Source: Staphylococcus shinii
GTDB taxonomy: Bacteria; Bacillota; Bacilli; Staphylococcales; Staphylococcaceae
Assembly (NCBI RefSeq): GCF_017583065.1
Contig: NZ_JAGEVL010000012.1
Location: 1 to 37,244, forward strand
Direction of reading: 5' to 3'
DNA length: 37,244 nucleotides
In this document: piece after piece, positions 11,739 through 23,241 of the stretch
Layout: the number at the start of each line of letters is the position of its first letter
Numbering within the stretch: the first letter of the stretch is position 1
Notes under the pieces: model-generated
Database searches by the model: none
Told to the model about the DNA's origin: nothing
Seen by the model: only the letters and a program-made list of their open reading frames with translations
Program-made: the position numbers and the translations under genes

Positions 11739-12928
11739 GATTTATCTCCTCCTTGCTCTAAAAATTGTTTTAAAGCAGTTTCGTCTAATGACATATTTTT
11801 GGTTATATCATACAACTTCATAAAATGCTCTGCAAACACTTTTTCGAATTTCACACGTTGTACTTTACCTTCTTCAGCTTTAGCGTTTGCCCATATGTGT
11901 TTTAAATCTTCTTCTGACTCTGCTTGTGCTTCTCCAAATATATGTGGATGCCTGTGTATCATCTTACTCGTTAAGTTTTGTACTACTTCATTTATATCAA
12001 AAAAACCTTCTTTTTTACCAATACTAGTATGCAACAACACTTGTAACAGTATATCTCCTAGTTCTTCTATAATATGCCAATCATCTTCATTATCTATAGC
12101 TTCAAATAATTCAAATGACTCTTCTAATAAATATCTTTTTAACGTATGGTGTGTTTGCACTTTATCCCACGGGCAACCATTTTCATCGTCAACCAGTTGA
12201 TCGATAATACTCGTAGCATAATAAAAGTCACTATAAAAAGTTAACTCATGCTCAACTTTTTTAATAAATACGCTTGTTACATTACTGAATATCATAGCGT
12301 GATGATCTAATTCATATAATGGGGTTTCAATAACATTTGCTCCGCTACTTCTAGCGCCATCCACAATATATACAAGTTGTTCATCATCATAGCGCTCCAT
12401 TAATGTCACTTTTAAATCTCCAGCTGTCATCGGGCTATACACTTGTGTAATTAGTGTGTGTGTACGTATATTTAATTGTTGGCTTGTAAGCGAGGTAGCA
12501 TCAAGTAAAGTGAAACCGTCATTAGGGTCTACTTTTACCGCTTCAAACACATCATCTATAAAACTTTTCCCCCCTAATACTTCAACTTGTATATCATCAT
12601 GTTGTTGTGCATATGTCTCTAATTTTATAGTTGTCGTTTCAGCTACACGAGGGTGACCAGGCACTGTGTAGACGATATCATCTTGTCGTGCTGCTTCAAT
12701 TAATTGTGTCATAATTGTTTGGTATACGTCATCAAATGCTTGATTTTCTTCGTAAACATGGTCAAAACTTTGGAATTTCATACCTTCTTCAGTCAATGCT
12801 TCAACTACTGGATGCTCTATAGTTCTTGTGTACGTTATAGCTTTATTTTTCAAAAATTTGTATATACCTAATGGTAAATCATCAATGCCGTAGTTGCCTA
12901 ATCCAACAATTGTTATCTTACCTGTCAT
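11735..12928 (-). CDS. mazG: MazG-type NTP pyrophosphohydrolase with methylase-like N-terminus
   Basis: Two domains are fused, as in YabN of B. subtilis. The N-terminal half (about 1-220) looks like a tetrapyrrole (SAM-dependent) methylase fold, with ITIVGLGNYG (5-14) and YTVPGHP (87-93); its activity is unknown. The C-terminal half (about 235-365) is a MazG domain with GCPWD (251-255), the metal-binding LEESFELFEAI (268-278) and EELGD (288-292). MazG enzymes hydrolyse nucleoside triphosphates to monophosphates and may clear abnormal nucleotides. The ends share bases with yabM (1 bp) and rqcP (4 bp). The length of 397 is normal for the fused form. Confidence 0.93.
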   Translation of the reverse strand: MTGKITIVGLGNYGIDDLPLGIYKFLKNKAITYTRTIEHPVVEALTEEGMKFQSFDHVYEENQAFDDVYQTIMTQLIEAARQDDIVYTVPGHPRVAETTTIKLETYAQQHDDIQVEVLGGKSFIDDVFEAVKVDPNDGFTLLDATSLTSQQLNIRTHTLITQVYSPMTAGDLKVTLMERYDDEQLVYIVDGARSSGANVIETPLYELDHHAMIFSNVTSVFIKKVEHELTFYSDFYYATSIIDQLVDDENGCPWDKVQTHHTLKRYLLEESFELFEAIDNEDDWHIIEELGDILLQVLLHTSIGKKEGFFDINEVVQNLTSKMIHRHPHIFGEAQAESEEDLKHIWANAKAEEGKVQRVKFEKVFAEHFMKLYDITKNMSLDETALKQFLEQGGDKS

Positions 12929-14481
12929 TATCTTTCCCCTCTCTTCATATGGTATAACTTATCTCCAAATGGTAGATGCTTTAATTCTCTGTAACTTAAC
13001 AAGTTAGTGCGCACAATAGCAATAACAATTACAATGACACCAATACCTGCAGCCATTACTAATTCTATTAGGCCAATTATTCGTCCATGTTCAGGAATAA
13101 GCCACATTGTGATTTGAACTACTATCGACAGAATAAACATTGTAACGATTAACTTAATCACGTATTTACGCATACTTTGGAAAAGATAATATTTTAACAC
13201 ATGTTTGTGTAATACAATTGTAAATAAAATGAGTGATAAAACAGTGCTTATACTACCGCCTAACATTAATAATTGTGGTATCAACGCTATATTTAGTACC
13301 GTTTTGCTTACAACTCCTATACTAAACGCTAATAACACAGGACGTACTTTATTTTTCACTTGTAATAGTGCAATATCCATCATAATGAGTGATACACAAA
13401 TAACGGTTAGCATATACACAGCTAGCGTTAACGTTTGACTATTAGTTTTAAAAAATACGCTATTCATAATAGGCATTAAATTAATTAAACCAACACCTGC
13501 TGACACACTAAACAAGATTGTGATTTTAATAGATGCGTTAGCGTATCTATTGGTAAGCACTTTATTTTTAGCTTTTATTGCATCTGTTAATAGAGGAATC
13601 AGTACAAAACAAAACGTTGTTGTTACGATTAAGCCCATTTGAATAAATGACGCACCACGGTCATAAACGCCTTTTTGAGAAGTCGCTTGTTGAAAATCCA
13701 AGCCTGTACTTTGCAGCATATGAAGTACTGTAAAACTATCAACTACTTGCCAGACGATAACTATGAGTTGGCTTACCGCAAAAATTAGTATAGCTAAGGC
13801 GAGTTTGCGCCATTCTGTAAATGGTTTTTGTGCAAATTCGTAAGACTTCTTCTGCGAATGCTTAAAAGGTTTCCGTAATATTAGAAAGAGGCTCGATGCT
13901 AGAAATCCAAATGCTGAACCTATAATTGCTAACGTTCCCGCAGCGTATATTGACCAATGCTCTATCATAAATAAAATAATCGCACTAATAATAATTCCAA
14001 CACGAACAAATTGTTCAATTACCTGGGAAATAGCGGGCACATTCATATCTCTTTGTGCTTGATAGTAACCTCTAAACACACCTAAAATGCCGATGAATAA
14101 GAAGCTAAAGCTTGCTGCTCTAAGCATAGGTGTCAGGTTAATATCACCCATTAATAACGCAACCCACTTCGCACAAAACAGCAGAATCAGAAAGAATATT
14201 GCACTTATGCTTTGTATGCGTATCATTACGCGAGTGTATTGTTTAAAATCTCCTTCTGAACCAAATACCTGAGTAACCGCACTAGGTATCGCATTCATCG
14301 TTAAAATAACACCCAAAGCTACGATTGGATAAACTTGTTGGTATGCATATAACCCTTCATCACCCAAGATATTTTGATAAGGTACGCGGTAAACTGCACT
14401 TAATACTTTGACTACTAAAAGCGCCAAAGTTAACACGACTACTCCATTAAAAGCAGTCGACTTGTCAATCTTAGCTTTCAT
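12928..14481 (-). CDS. Multidrug/oligosaccharidyl-lipid flippase family membrane protein (YabM type)
   Basis: A 517-residue, strongly hydrophobic protein with about 12-14 predicted membrane spans, an N-terminal [20 protein letters not shown] segment and loop sequences typical of the MOP/polysaccharide-transport (MurJ/Wzx/SpoVB-like) superfamily. Relatives flip lipid-linked cell-wall or capsule precursors. In this position B. subtilis has yabM and staphylococci an equivalent gene, and its substrate is not established. It overlaps mfd by 11 bp and mazG by 1 bp, so it is translated as part of that run. A role as a lipid II flippase is possible but cannot be claimed from sequence alone. Confidence 0.88.
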   Translation of the reverse strand: MKAKIDKSTAFNGVVVLTLALLVVKVLSAVYRVPYQNILGDEGLYAYQQVYPIVALGVILTMNAIPSAVTQVFGSEGDFKQYTRVMIRIQSISAIFFLILLFCAKWVALLMGDINLTPMLRAASFSFLFIGILGVFRGYYQAQRDMNVPAISQVIEQFVRVGIIISAIILFMIEHWSIYAAGTLAIIGSAFGFLASSLFLILRKPFKHSQKKSYEFAQKPFTEWRKLALAILIFAVSQLIVIVWQVVDSFTVLHMLQSTGLDFQQATSQKGVYDRGASFIQMGLIVTTTFCFVLIPLLTDAIKAKNKVLTNRYANASIKITILFSVSAGVGLINLMPIMNSVFFKTNSQTLTLAVYMLTVICVSLIMMDIALLQVKNKVRPVLLAFSIGVVSKTVLNIALIPQLLMLGGSISTVLSLILFTIVLHKHVLKYYLFQSMRKYVIKLIVTMFILSIVVQITMWLIPEHGRIIGLIELVMAAGIGVIVIVIAIVRTNLLSYRELKHLPFGDKLYHMKRGER

Positions 14482-17400
14482 CAGAGATAACCATACTTTC
14501 TTCTAAACATTTTGCCAGGAATTTCAAATTATCAAACCAATTATTTGTTTTGTTTAAAGTCACTTTCATTTTACCATCTTGAACGCCTACTTTCATTGTA
14601 CGTCCCAGTGGCTGTGTTTGTTTAAATAATGTTTCGCCATTAATATCTGTTGTACCCTTTTCAGATAGATAAATTTCAACTTTTTTACCTATATCCTTGA
14701 TTAAGGTTACACCAGCATTCAATGCATGTATTTTAATTTCCATCATTTCTAAAAGTCTTTCAACTTCAACCGGATAATCATTAAAACGGTCAATTAACTC
14801 GTCTTTAACATCCATTAATTGTGCTTCCGTCTCAATTTTACGTAATTTCTTATAAATTTCTATTTTAGCCTGCTCGTTTTGAATATACTCTGCTGGCAAG
14901 TATGCATCAATATTAAGTTCAATCTCAACTTCTGGTGCATCTTGCTTTTCATCTTTCACACCACGTTTTTCATTCACTGCTTCTTCTAACATTTGAGAAT
15001 ATAAATCAAACCCAACTGAATCTATAAAGCCATGTTGTTGTTTACCTAATAAATTACCTGCACCACGAATATTCAAATCGCGCATCGCAATTTTGAAACC
15101 TGAACCTAATTCAGTAAATTCTTTAATTGCTTGTAGACGGTCTTCAGCAGTTTCTGAGAGCACTTTATTTGTAGGGTGCAAGAAGTATGCGTATCCAATA
15201 CGGCTTGAACGACCTACGCGCCCTCTTAATTGGTAAAGTTGACTTAGTCCGAAACGATCAGCGTCTTCTATAATTAAAGTATTCGCATTAGGAACATCGA
15301 CGCCCGTTTCAATAATAGTCGTAGTTACAATAATATCATATTCATGATTGATAAAACTCAACATCGTTTCTTCTAAGTCTCTTTCGTTCATTTGCCCATG
15401 TGCAACACCTATATTGGCGTCCGGCATAAGCATTTGTAATTGCTCTCTTTTTTCATAAATAGATTGCACTTTATTATATAAATAAAACACCTGGCCATCT
15501 CTTGATAATTCTCTTTCTAGCGCTTCTTTTATAAAATTAGTATTCTGTTCTAATACGTAAGTTTGTACTGGGAAACGATTCTCTGGCGGTGTTTCAATGA
15601 CAGATAAATCGCGGACACCTAACATACTCATGTGTAGAGTACGTGGAATAGGTGTAGCTGTTAGTGTCAGAACATCCACATTATTTTTTAAAGATTTAAT
15701 ACGCTCTTTATGTCGTACACCAAATCGTTGTTCTTCATCGACAATAAGTAACCCTAAATCTTTATAGTGAATATCTTTACCCAGTAATTTATGTGTTCCT
15801 ACAATGATATCAACAAAACCAGATTTCAAACCTTCTTTAGTTTCTTTAATTTCTTTTGCTGTTCTAAATCTACTAATCAGTTGTACTTCTATTGGGAAGT
15901 CTTGCATTCGTTCGATTAATGTTTCGTAATGCTGTTGTGCTAATATGGTCGTCGGCACTAAAAAGGCAACCTGCTTACCTTCCATTACTGCTTTAAAAGC
16001 TGCTCTTACGGCAACTTCAGTCTTACCATAACCAACATCTCCACACAGCAATCTGTCCATAGGGCGTTCAATTTCCATATCCTTTTTAATTTCTTCAATC
16101 GATTTACTTTGATCGGGTGTTAGCTCATAAGGAAAGTCAATTTCAAAATCATTTTGTTCAGCTGTGTCTGGACCAAATTGATAACCAACAGACATTTCGC
16201 GTGATTTATATAACTCTATTAGTTCATCTGCCATGTCTTCAACACTTTGTTGAACCTTCGCTTTTGTCTTTTTCCACTCTGTCCCACCAAGTTTATTTAA
16301 CCTAGGCGTTTTATCTTCTGATGCAACATATTTTTGCACTTGATCCATTTGATCAACAGGTACGAATAATTGGTCTGTTCCTTTATATTGGAGTTTGATG
16401 TAATCTTTATGTACACCACCCACTTCTAGCGTTTCAACACCCAGATATCTCCCCACACCATGATGGACATGTACAATATAGTCACCTACTTTTAAATCTT
16501 GGTATGATTTAATCTTTTCGGCATTTGTTAATGTTTTTTGTTGCTTTGGTTTTTTCTTTTGTTTTGATTTAAATAATTCTCTTTCCGTGACAACTACTAA
16601 TTGCATATATGGTAGTTCAAAACCTTCTGACAAACTGCCTTCAGTAATAATGGCGTTGCCACCTTCATTACGATGCGTAGGTGTATCAATAAATGTTGGG
16701 ATATGCATTTCATTAAGCATTGATTGTATACGTTCTTTTTTAACTTCTGTTTCAGCAAGTACAACAACCGTATAATCATTTTGGATGAATCTTTGAAATT
16801 CTGATCGCATAATATCATATTGTCCATAAAACTGTTGCACAGGCTTACATGAAAATTTTATAATTTCATTTAATTCAACAGACATTGTCGCTGTGAATAA
16901 TGTGAAATATGTCACTGGATAGGGTTTTAGTTGATTTTCAAAAGCATCATATTGCAAGAAACTTTGATCAATAAACCCTTTACCACTTTCAATCAAATTT
17001 TGCATAAACTCATCCGCTTCTGTAATAAGGGCCGTTTCAGTTTCTTTAATTCTGTTATATTCATCTACTGCTACAATTGCGTCATCTTTAAAGTAATCGA
17101 TAATTGTTGTTGGCTGTTGATACATAAAAGCCACAAGACGACGTAATACTTGATGATCGAACATAGATGATTCGAACAACTGGAAACTCTCATACGTTTC
17201 TTTTAATTCATTGCGGACGGATTTATCAATTTTTGGTCTTGTATACTCGTATGCTTCTTTAAGTTTTTGTTTTGTGTGCTTAAGCACATCTTCTGTAATT
17301 ATATAATCGCTTGCAGTAGTGATGTTTACTTCTTCAACATTCTCCTCTGACCTTTGGGTTTCTACGTCGAAATCTCGAATTGAATCAACTTCTGTATCAA

Positions 17401-17983
17401 AAAGTTCAATTCTAATCGGGTTACCAATTAGTGGATAAATATCAATAATACCACCCCGTAAGGAAAACTCACCTATATGCGAAACAACACTTTCTCTACG
17501 ATAACCCATATTAACTAGCTTATTTAGGAAGTCATCGATGTCTATGTCATCACCTACATTTAGTGTTAACTGATGCGATTTCCACATTTCTACTGGTGTT
17601 AGCCATTTTTTTAGCCCATTTAGCGGAACGATAAACAAACCTCTTTTTTCTTGGGCCAACGCCGTTAATGTACGTACACGTTCACTCATAAATTGAGGGC
17701 TTTGTGTTGAAAATTCTTCTGTCATAATATCTTGCATTGGATACTTGTAAATATCTTGTTCTTCAACAAACTGTGTTAAATCACTTTCCAATTTATCTGC
17801 TTGATAAAGGTTGTTTGTTACAATTAATAATTGTTTAGAACTATTCAAATATTTTTCGGCGATAATCGTTGCTTTAGCAGCCCCTGATAGCCCAGTAACC
17901 AACACTTGCTCTTTACCAAATATTTCGTTTAATTCTTGATAACGTTTGTCTTCATTTATATACTCTGTAATTATTGATTTCAA
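14471..17983 (-). CDS. mfd: Transcription-repair coupling factor
   Basis: ATP-driven translocase that pushes RNA polymerase off DNA lesions and recruits UvrA. The 1170-residue product has UvrB-like N-terminal domains (about 1-350) with [15 protein letters not shown] CarD-like RNA-polymerase-interacting domain follows (about 495-565; [16 protein letters not shown]). The RecG-like helicase core has Walker [10 protein letters not shown] near residue 645, a DEEQ box in [17 protein letters not shown], and [13 protein letters not shown] near the end of the motor. A C-terminal UvrA-masking domain completes it. It overlaps pth by 4 bp and yabM by 11 bp. Full length and intact. Confidence 0.98.
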   Translation of the reverse strand: MKSIITEYINEDKRYQELNEIFGKEQVLVTGLSGAAKATIIAEKYLNSSKQLLIVTNNLYQADKLESDLTQFVEEQDIYKYPMQDIMTEEFSTQSPQFMSERVRTLTALAQEKRGLFIVPLNGLKKWLTPVEMWKSHQLTLNVGDDIDIDDFLNKLVNMGYRRESVVSHIGEFSLRGGIIDIYPLIGNPIRIELFDTEVDSIRDFDVETQRSEENVEEVNITTASDYIITEDVLKHTKQKLKEAYEYTRPKIDKSVRNELKETYESFQLFESSMFDHQVLRRLVAFMYQQPTTIIDYFKDDAIVAVDEYNRIKETETALITEADEFMQNLIESGKGFIDQSFLQYDAFENQLKPYPVTYFTLFTATMSVELNEIIKFSCKPVQQFYGQYDIMRSEFQRFIQNDYTVVVLAETEVKKERIQSMLNEMHIPTFIDTPTHRNEGGNAIITEGSLSEGFELPYMQLVVVTERELFKSKQKKKPKQQKTLTNAEKIKSYQDLKVGDYIVHVHHGVGRYLGVETLEVGGVHKDYIKLQYKGTDQLFVPVDQMDQVQKYVASEDKTPRLNKLGGTEWKKTKAKVQQSVEDMADELIELYKSREMSVGYQFGPDTAEQNDFEIDFPYELTPDQSKSIEEIKKDMEIERPMDRLLCGDVGYGKTEVAVRAAFKAVMEGKQVAFLVPTTILAQQHYETLIERMQDFPIEVQLISRFRTAKEIKETKEGLKSGFVDIIVGTHKLLGKDIHYKDLGLLIVDEEQRFGVRHKERIKSLKNNVDVLTLTATPIPRTLHMSMLGVRDLSVIETPPENRFPVQTYVLEQNTNFIKEALERELSRDGQVFYLYNKVQSIYEKREQLQMLMPDANIGVAHGQMNERDLEETMLSFINHEYDIIVTTTIIETGVDVPNANTLIIEDADRFGLSQLYQLRGRVGRSSRIGYAYFLHPTNKVLSETAEDRLQAIKEFTELGSGFKIAMRDLNIRGAGNLLGKQQHGFIDSVGFDLYSQMLEEAVNEKRGVKDEKQDAPEVEIELNIDAYLPAEYIQNEQAKIEIYKKLRKIETEAQLMDVKDELIDRFNDYPVEVERLLEMMEIKIHALNAGVTLIKDIGKKVEIYLSEKGTTDINGETLFKQTQPLGRTMKVGVQDGKMKVTLNKTNNWFDNLKFLAKCLEESMVISDES

Positions 17984-18552
17984 TTGATTTCACCATTATA
18001 TTCATTCATCACGCGATCAAACCTATCACTTTCTATGTAGGCTTCAATTGCACGTGCAGAATGTTCTATTACTTTATTCATTGTTTCCATTTCATGTTTT
18101 GAGAACTTTTGCAATACATAATCTACGATAGACATACCATTTGAAGGTCTATCTACACCAATTCTAATACGTTTAAATTGATCTGTACCCAACACTTGGA
18201 TAATAGATTTCATACCATTATGCCCACCAGCGCTTCCTTTTTGTCTTAAACGGATTTCACCTTGTGGTAAGTCTAAATCATCATATAAAACGACTAAATC
18301 ATCAATATCTATGTCGTAGTATTTCATTAAAGGGCCTACTGCCTCTCCAGATAAATTCATCATCGTCATCGGTTCAATAAACATGACTTTTTCGCCTGCA
18401 AACCGTTCTATCGTGTATGCACCTTTAAATTTTTGTTTGTCTAAAGCGAATTTATTTTGCTCTAACATATAGTCAATAACTTCAAATCCAATATTATGTT
18501 TTGTTTGTTCGAAGCGTTTACCAATATTGCCTAAACCTACAATACACTTCAT
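17980..18552 (-). CDS. pth: Peptidyl-tRNA hydrolase
   Basis: Releases tRNA from peptidyl-tRNAs that drop off the ribosome. The 190-residue product has the Pth signature [19 protein letters not shown] (5-23), with the conserved Asn9 and catalytic His19, then the [10 protein letters not shown] segment and [12 protein letters not shown]. It is the first gene of the pth-mfd-yabM-mazG-rqcP-divIC run and overlaps mfd by 4 bp. GGAGGTAAC precedes the ATG. A promoter is not obvious in the ~100 bp after the rplY terminator, though the start of the run should lie there. Confidence 0.97.
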   Translation of the reverse strand: MKCIVGLGNIGKRFEQTKHNIGFEVIDYMLEQNKFALDKQKFKGAYTIERFAGEKVMFIEPMTMMNLSGEAVGPLMKYYDIDIDDLVVLYDDLDLPQGEIRLRQKGSAGGHNGMKSIIQVLGTDQFKRIRIGVDRPSNGMSIVDYVLQKFSKHEMETMNKVIEHSARAIEAYIESDRFDRVMNEYNGEIN

Positions 18553-18650
18553 TATGTTACCTCCAATAGTTGTCTCTTTATCTAATTTACATTTGAGTTC
18601 TATTAATTATTTTTCTTATCATTTTTTGTCGTATCATTCACTATAATAAC

Positions 18651-18693
18651 ATAAAAAAGCACCTGCTTAACGTATTAAGCACGGTGCTTTTTA
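18651..18693 (-). terminator. Intrinsic terminator of rplY
   Basis: On the minus strand, AAAAGCACC...GGTGCTTTT arms with an inner TTAAGCA/TGCTTAA stem (18655-18691, one bulged base) are followed by a T run. A smaller palindrome GCTGATTTAATCAGC lies just before it (18708-18722). The structure sits between rplY and pth. Confidence 0.9.
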
Positions 18694-18758
18694 TAAGATA
18701 TGATAACGCTGATTTAATCAGCACATGATGATAAAGCAATGATAAGCATTATTACTTA

Positions 18759-19409
18759 TTATTTTTCTTCATCACTTTCATCATCTTCTTCGCCAACAAC
18801 AGCTGGTTCTTCAGTTTCTGAATCGCCTTCCATTGCTTCGATTTCTTCTTCAGTAGGTTCTTCTGTTGGAGGAACTACTGTTACAATTGAATCAGTTGCT
18901 TCATTTTCGATAGTGTAATCACCTGAAACTTTGATGTCTTCTACTGAAAGCGTATCGTTAATTTCTAATTCACTGATATCTACTTCGATTACTTCAGGAA
19001 TGTTGTCTGGAGTAGCAGTAACTTCCAAGTCGAATAATGGTTGTTCAACAACGCCGCCTTCTTTAGCTCCTACAGCTTCACCAACTAATTGAACTGGTAC
19101 TTCAACAGTACGTTCTTCAGTCATGTTGATAGCTAAGAAATCAATGTGAGTGATTTGGTTTTTAAGCGGGTCGAATTGGTAGTCTGAAACCATTACTTTG
19201 ATAGTTTTAGAACCTACGCCTAATTCGATAACACCGTTACGTCCAACTTCACGAATAACTTTGATAAATTCTACTTCGTCTACTTTAACTGAAGTATTTT
19301 TAGTACCATAACCATATACAATTGCAGGTACTTTACCAATATTTCTTAATTTTTTAAGGTCTGAACGAGTTTGTTTACCTTGACGAATAATTGACTTTAA
19401 TGCAGCCAT
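18759..19409 (-). CDS. rplY: 50S ribosomal protein L25 / general stress protein Ctc
   Basis: Ribosomal protein that binds 5S rRNA loop E; in Firmicutes the long Ctc form is also stress-linked. The 216-residue product has an N-terminal L25 5S-binding domain (about 1-90) beginning [20 protein letters not shown], a C-terminal TL5/CTC beta domain (about 95-185) and a very acidic Glu/Asp tail. The frame extends six codons further, but AAAGGTGG is well placed for the ATG at 19409. A strong sigma-A-type promoter overlaps the prs stop and gives a leader of about 112 bases with several hairpins. A clear sigma-B promoter, known for ctc in B. subtilis, was not found. A terminator follows at 18651-18693. 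Confidence 0.96.
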   Translation of the reverse strand: MAALKSIIRQGKQTRSDLKKLRNIGKVPAIVYGYGTKNTSVKVDEVEFIKVIREVGRNGVIELGVGSKTIKVMVSDYQFDPLKNQITHIDFLAINMTEERTVEVPVQLVGEAVGAKEGGVVEQPLFDLEVTATPDNIPEVIEVDISELEINDTLSVEDIKVSGDYTIENEATDSIVTVVPPTEEPTEEEIEAMEGDSETEEPAVVGEEDDESDEEK

Positions 19410-19521
19410 ATTATTTCCACCTTTCATATTTTGTTCTTATCTTTCATAAATAAGAACCCCTTCACTTACCCATCAACGTCATGTTGCTTGCAAGTGTTTA
19501 TTAAGTCGTGAAATCACGAAC
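19410..19521 (-). promoter_or_regulatory. Structured 5' leader of rplY
   Basis: Three hairpins can be drawn in transcription order: TCGTG/CACGA (19505-19518); CACTT...AAGTG enclosing CAAC/GTTG with an internal loop (19463-19496); and a perfect 8-bp GTTCTTAT/ATAAGAAC hairpin (19433-19457) ending 14 bases before the ribosome-binding site. The internal loop strand GATGGGTAAGT resembles the 5S loop E strand GATGGTAGT. A role as an L25 autoregulatory site is my inference; nothing proves it. Confidence 0.35.
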
Positions 19522-19527
19522 GAAATA

Positions 19528-19556
19528 ATTATATATCTATTTTACTAATTAGTCAA
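19528..19556 (-). promoter_or_regulatory. Promoter of rplY
   Basis: On the minus strand, TTGACT (19551-19556), 17 bases, then perfect TATAAT (19528-19533). The -35 box overlaps the last codons and stop of prs (TTTGACTAA). It uncouples rplY from prs. Confidence 0.7.
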
Positions 19557-20514
19557 ATAGTACACTGACAGATTCGCGTTCATATACACGGATAATTGCT
19601 TGTGCTAGTAAACCAGCTACAGATAATTCTTTCGTGTTAGATGGTTTGCGGCTTTCATCTAATTGAATTGAGTTCGTAACTACAAGTTCTTTTATTGCTG
19701 AATTTTCAATGCGTTCTTTTGCTGGACCTGATAAAACAGGGTGTGTACAACATGCATAAACATCTTTAGCACCTTTATCTTTTAAAGCTTGTGCAGCTAA
19801 AGTAATGGTACCAGCTGTATCAATAATATCATCTATAATAATTGCTGTACGTCCATCAATTTCACCTACAATATTCATCACTTCAGCAACATTAGGTTTT
19901 GGACGACGCTTGTCTATAATGGCAATTGGCGTTTTTAATATGTCCGCAAGTTTACGTGCTCTTGTTACACCGCCATGGTCAGGTGAAACGACAACACATT
20001 CTTCAAGGTCAATATCTGTTTGATTATTGAAATATTCTGCTAAGATTGGAACGCCCATTAAGTGGTCAATTGGCATATCGAAGAATCCTTGTATTTGTGG
20101 CGCATGTAAATCAAGTGCAATCATACGATCTGCGCCTGCTGTTTCAATTAAGTTTGCTACAAGTTTTGCTGTAATTGGTTCACGGCTACGTGCTTTTCTA
20201 TCTTGGCGTGCATAGCCATAATATGGAACAACTATATTAATATTCGCTGCTGACGCACGTCTACAAGCATCAATCATGATCAACAATTCCATTAAATGTA
20301 AATTCACTGGATTTGATGTTGGTTGAATAATAAACACATCACAACCACGGATACTTTCTTCTATATTAATTTGAATTTCTCCATCGCTGAAACGTTTTAC
20401 CGAACATTTACCTAACTCAATTCCAACTTGGTCTGCAACTTCTTGGGCTAATGGTTCATTACCCTTTAAAGAAAATATTTTCAAAGCAGAATTCTTATAC
20501 TCATTGTTTAACAT
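19549..20514 (-). CDS. prs: Ribose-phosphate pyrophosphokinase (PRPP synthetase)
   Basis: Makes PRPP from ribose 5-phosphate and ATP for purine, pyrimidine, histidine, tryptophan and NAD synthesis. The 321-residue product has the class I PRPP synthetase signatures: [44 protein letters not shown] and the PRPP-binding loop [18 protein letters not shown] precedes the start. It lies downstream of glmU, as in many Bacilli, but has its own promoter (20629-20656) directly after the glmU stop. PurR, encoded nearby, senses PRPP, and Hpt uses it. Confidence 0.98.
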   Translation of the reverse strand: MLNNEYKNSALKIFSLKGNEPLAQEVADQVGIELGKCSVKRFSDGEIQINIEESIRGCDVFIIQPTSNPVNLHLMELLIMIDACRRASAANINIVVPYYGYARQDRKARSREPITAKLVANLIETAGADRMIALDLHAPQIQGFFDMPIDHLMGVPILAEYFNNQTDIDLEECVVVSPDHGGVTRARKLADILKTPIAIIDKRRPKPNVAEVMNIVGEIDGRTAIIIDDIIDTAGTITLAAQALKDKGAKDVYACCTHPVLSGPAKERIENSAIKELVVTNSIQLDESRKPSNTKELSVAGLLAQAIIRVYERESVSVLFD

Positions 20515-20628
20515 TTATAGTCCTCCAATTAATTCTTTCAATTCGTTTTCCTTTGTAGACAAAACAAAGCTTAAATCGTTCAGCAACATAATCACATACT
20601 CTTGTTAACTTTTCATACAATTACATTG

Positions 20629-20656
20629 ATTTTAACAGTTTAAGTACGCTTGTCTA
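20629..20656 (-). promoter_or_regulatory. Promoter of prs
   Basis: On the minus strand, TAGACA (20651-20656), 16 bases, then TAAAAT (20629-20634) with an extended -10 TG, starting about a dozen bases after the glmU stop. The leader would be about 110 bases. The same TGTTAAAAT string is seen before ispE and the decarboxylase gene. Confidence 0.5.
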
Positions 20657-20667
20657 AATATATGCCT

Positions 20668-22059
<1,392 letters not shown>

Positions 22060-22061
22060 TT

Positions 22062-22091
22062 ATTATAATTTAACGCTAGTCACACTTTCAA
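22062..22091 (-). promoter_or_regulatory. Promoter of glmU
   Basis: On the minus strand, TTGAAA (22086-22091), 18 bases, then perfect TATAAT (22062-22067), about 40 bases before the ATG. Confidence 0.65.
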
Positions 22092-22322
22092 GGCTCAAAA
22101 CACCAATGTTATATAATGGAAATATTTTCATTAAAAATATTAGAAATATCTAGGCATAGATTTGTCATCTTTGTTCAATCAAGTAACCGCTTTTATATTA
22201 TCGAATTATAGAACGATATATGAATATGTAATACAAATACTGTATTCTCATTTAGTTGTTATCATACACATGCATCCTTTTTTCAATACTAATGTTCTGA
22301 TTTATGATGCAGTAAAAAGTAC

Positions 22323-22348
22323 ATATTATTTATAATTATAAATAATAT
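22323..22348. repeat. Perfect 26-bp A/T palindrome
   Basis: The sequence reads identically on both strands, centred between 22335 and 22336, each half being ATATTATTTATAA. A run of Ts follows on the plus strand (22350-22355). It could be a weak plus-strand terminator, a cruciform-prone site or a protein-binding site. Confidence 0.8.
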
Positions 22349-22411
22349 ATTTTTTGTCACCTTTACAATTTAACAATTAATTTTATTTTTTGTTTCGGGT
22401 TGACTTTACAA

Positions 22412-22455
22412 AAATAAAAAAGATTGGATTTCTGTTTGTGGAGAAATCCAATCTT
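22412..22455 (-). terminator. Intrinsic terminator of the purR-ridA-spoVG operon
   Basis: On the minus strand, AGATTGGATTTCT (22442-22454) pairs perfectly with AGAAATCCAATCT (22421-22433) around an 8-base loop, followed by TTTTTTATTTT. A run of A precedes it, so it may work in both directions. Confidence 0.93.
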
Positions 22456-22474
22456 TTTTAATAAGTTTTTTAAT

Positions 22475-22783
22475 TTAAGCTTCTTCTTCAGAATTATCTG
22501 ATGACTGTGCATTTCTGTCAGGGATGACCTCATCAGTCTCTTCATACACTTTCATCACTGCATCTTGTATTTCTTGTCTCATTTCAGAATTTATAGGATG
22601 CGCGATATCTCGGAATTCACCGTCTGGTGTACGTTTACTTGGCATTGCGACGAATAGACCTGTGTTGCCTTCAATCACTCGTAAATCATGTACTACGAAT
22701 GATTCATCTAAGGTAATTGAAACAAGCGCTTTCATTCTTCCATCTGTTTGTATTTTTCTAAGTCTTACATCTGTCACTTTCAT
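22475..22783 (-). CDS. spoVG: SpoVG, RNA/DNA-binding regulator
   Basis: A 102-residue protein of the SpoVG family, starting [20 protein letters not shown] and carrying the conserved HDLRVIEG and [20 protein letters not shown] (46-65). In staphylococci SpoVG is an effector of the sigma-B response that affects capsule, extracellular enzymes, antibiotic resistance and virulence genes; it binds nucleic acid. It follows ridA (yabJ) with a 65-bp gap and a GGGGGG-type ribosome-binding site, and a strong terminator ends the operon. The acidic C-terminal tail (SSDNSEEEA) varies between species. Confidence 0.97.
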   Translation of the reverse strand: MKVTDVRLRKIQTDGRMKALVSITLDESFVVHDLRVIEGNTGLFVAMPSKRTPDGEFRDIAHPINSEMRQEIQDAVMKVYEETDEVIPDRNAQSSDNSEEEA

Positions 22784-22848
22784 GTAGTGAGCCCCCCTAG
22801 TATCTCTTTGTTTAGAAGCTTAACAATTTCATTAAAAATTATAAACCC

Positions 22849-23223
22849 TTATTTCACTTTCGCTATTAATTCGATTTCAACTTTAACATCTTTCGGCAAT
22901 CTTGCCACTTCAACACAACTTCTAGCTGGTTGATGTTCATTAAAGTATTTGCCATAAACTTCATTTATATTTTGAAATTCATTCATATCAGCAATGAAAA
23001 TAGTAGCTTTAATCACTGAATCTAAATCTGATCCAGCTTGGTCTAACACGACTTTTAAATTTTCTAGAACTTGTGTCGTTTGTTCTTTTACATCTTCACT
23101 GACAATTTCTCCATTTAAATTTAATGGAATTTGTCCTGAAGTGAATACAAGTCCATTTATTTCTGTTGCATGCGAGTATGGCCCTAACGCTTCGGGCGCC
23201 TTTTCCGTATTAATAACTTTCAT
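22849..23223 (-). CDS. ridA: RidA family enamine/imine deaminase (YabJ)
   Basis: A 124-residue RidA/YjgF/UK114 protein. It hydrolyses reactive 2-aminoacrylate-type enamines released by PLP enzymes. The family signature PARSCVEVARLPKDVKVEIE (103-122) carries the catalytic Arg105, and the N-terminal region has YSHATEINGLVFTSGQIPL. It starts 18 bp after purR and is followed by spoVG, the conserved purR-yabJ-spoVG order. In S. aureus the yabJ-spoVG pair is transcribed from a sigma-B promoter; here GTTTAA occurs near the end of purR, but no matching sigma-B -10 follows. Confidence 0.96.
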   Translation of the reverse strand: MKVINTEKAPEALGPYSHATEINGLVFTSGQIPLNLNGEIVSEDVKEQTTQVLENLKVVLDQAGSDLDSVIKATIFIADMNEFQNINEVYGKYFNEHQPARSCVEVARLPKDVKVEIELIAKVK

Positions 23224-23241
23224 GATGTCGAAATCGCTCCT

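Noticed and set aside
19430..19500. Sigma-B promoter for rplY (ctc)
   Set aside because: GGGTAA occurs on the minus strand, but no GTTT-type -35 lies 12-15 bases upstream; a near-perfect sigma-A promoter is present instead.
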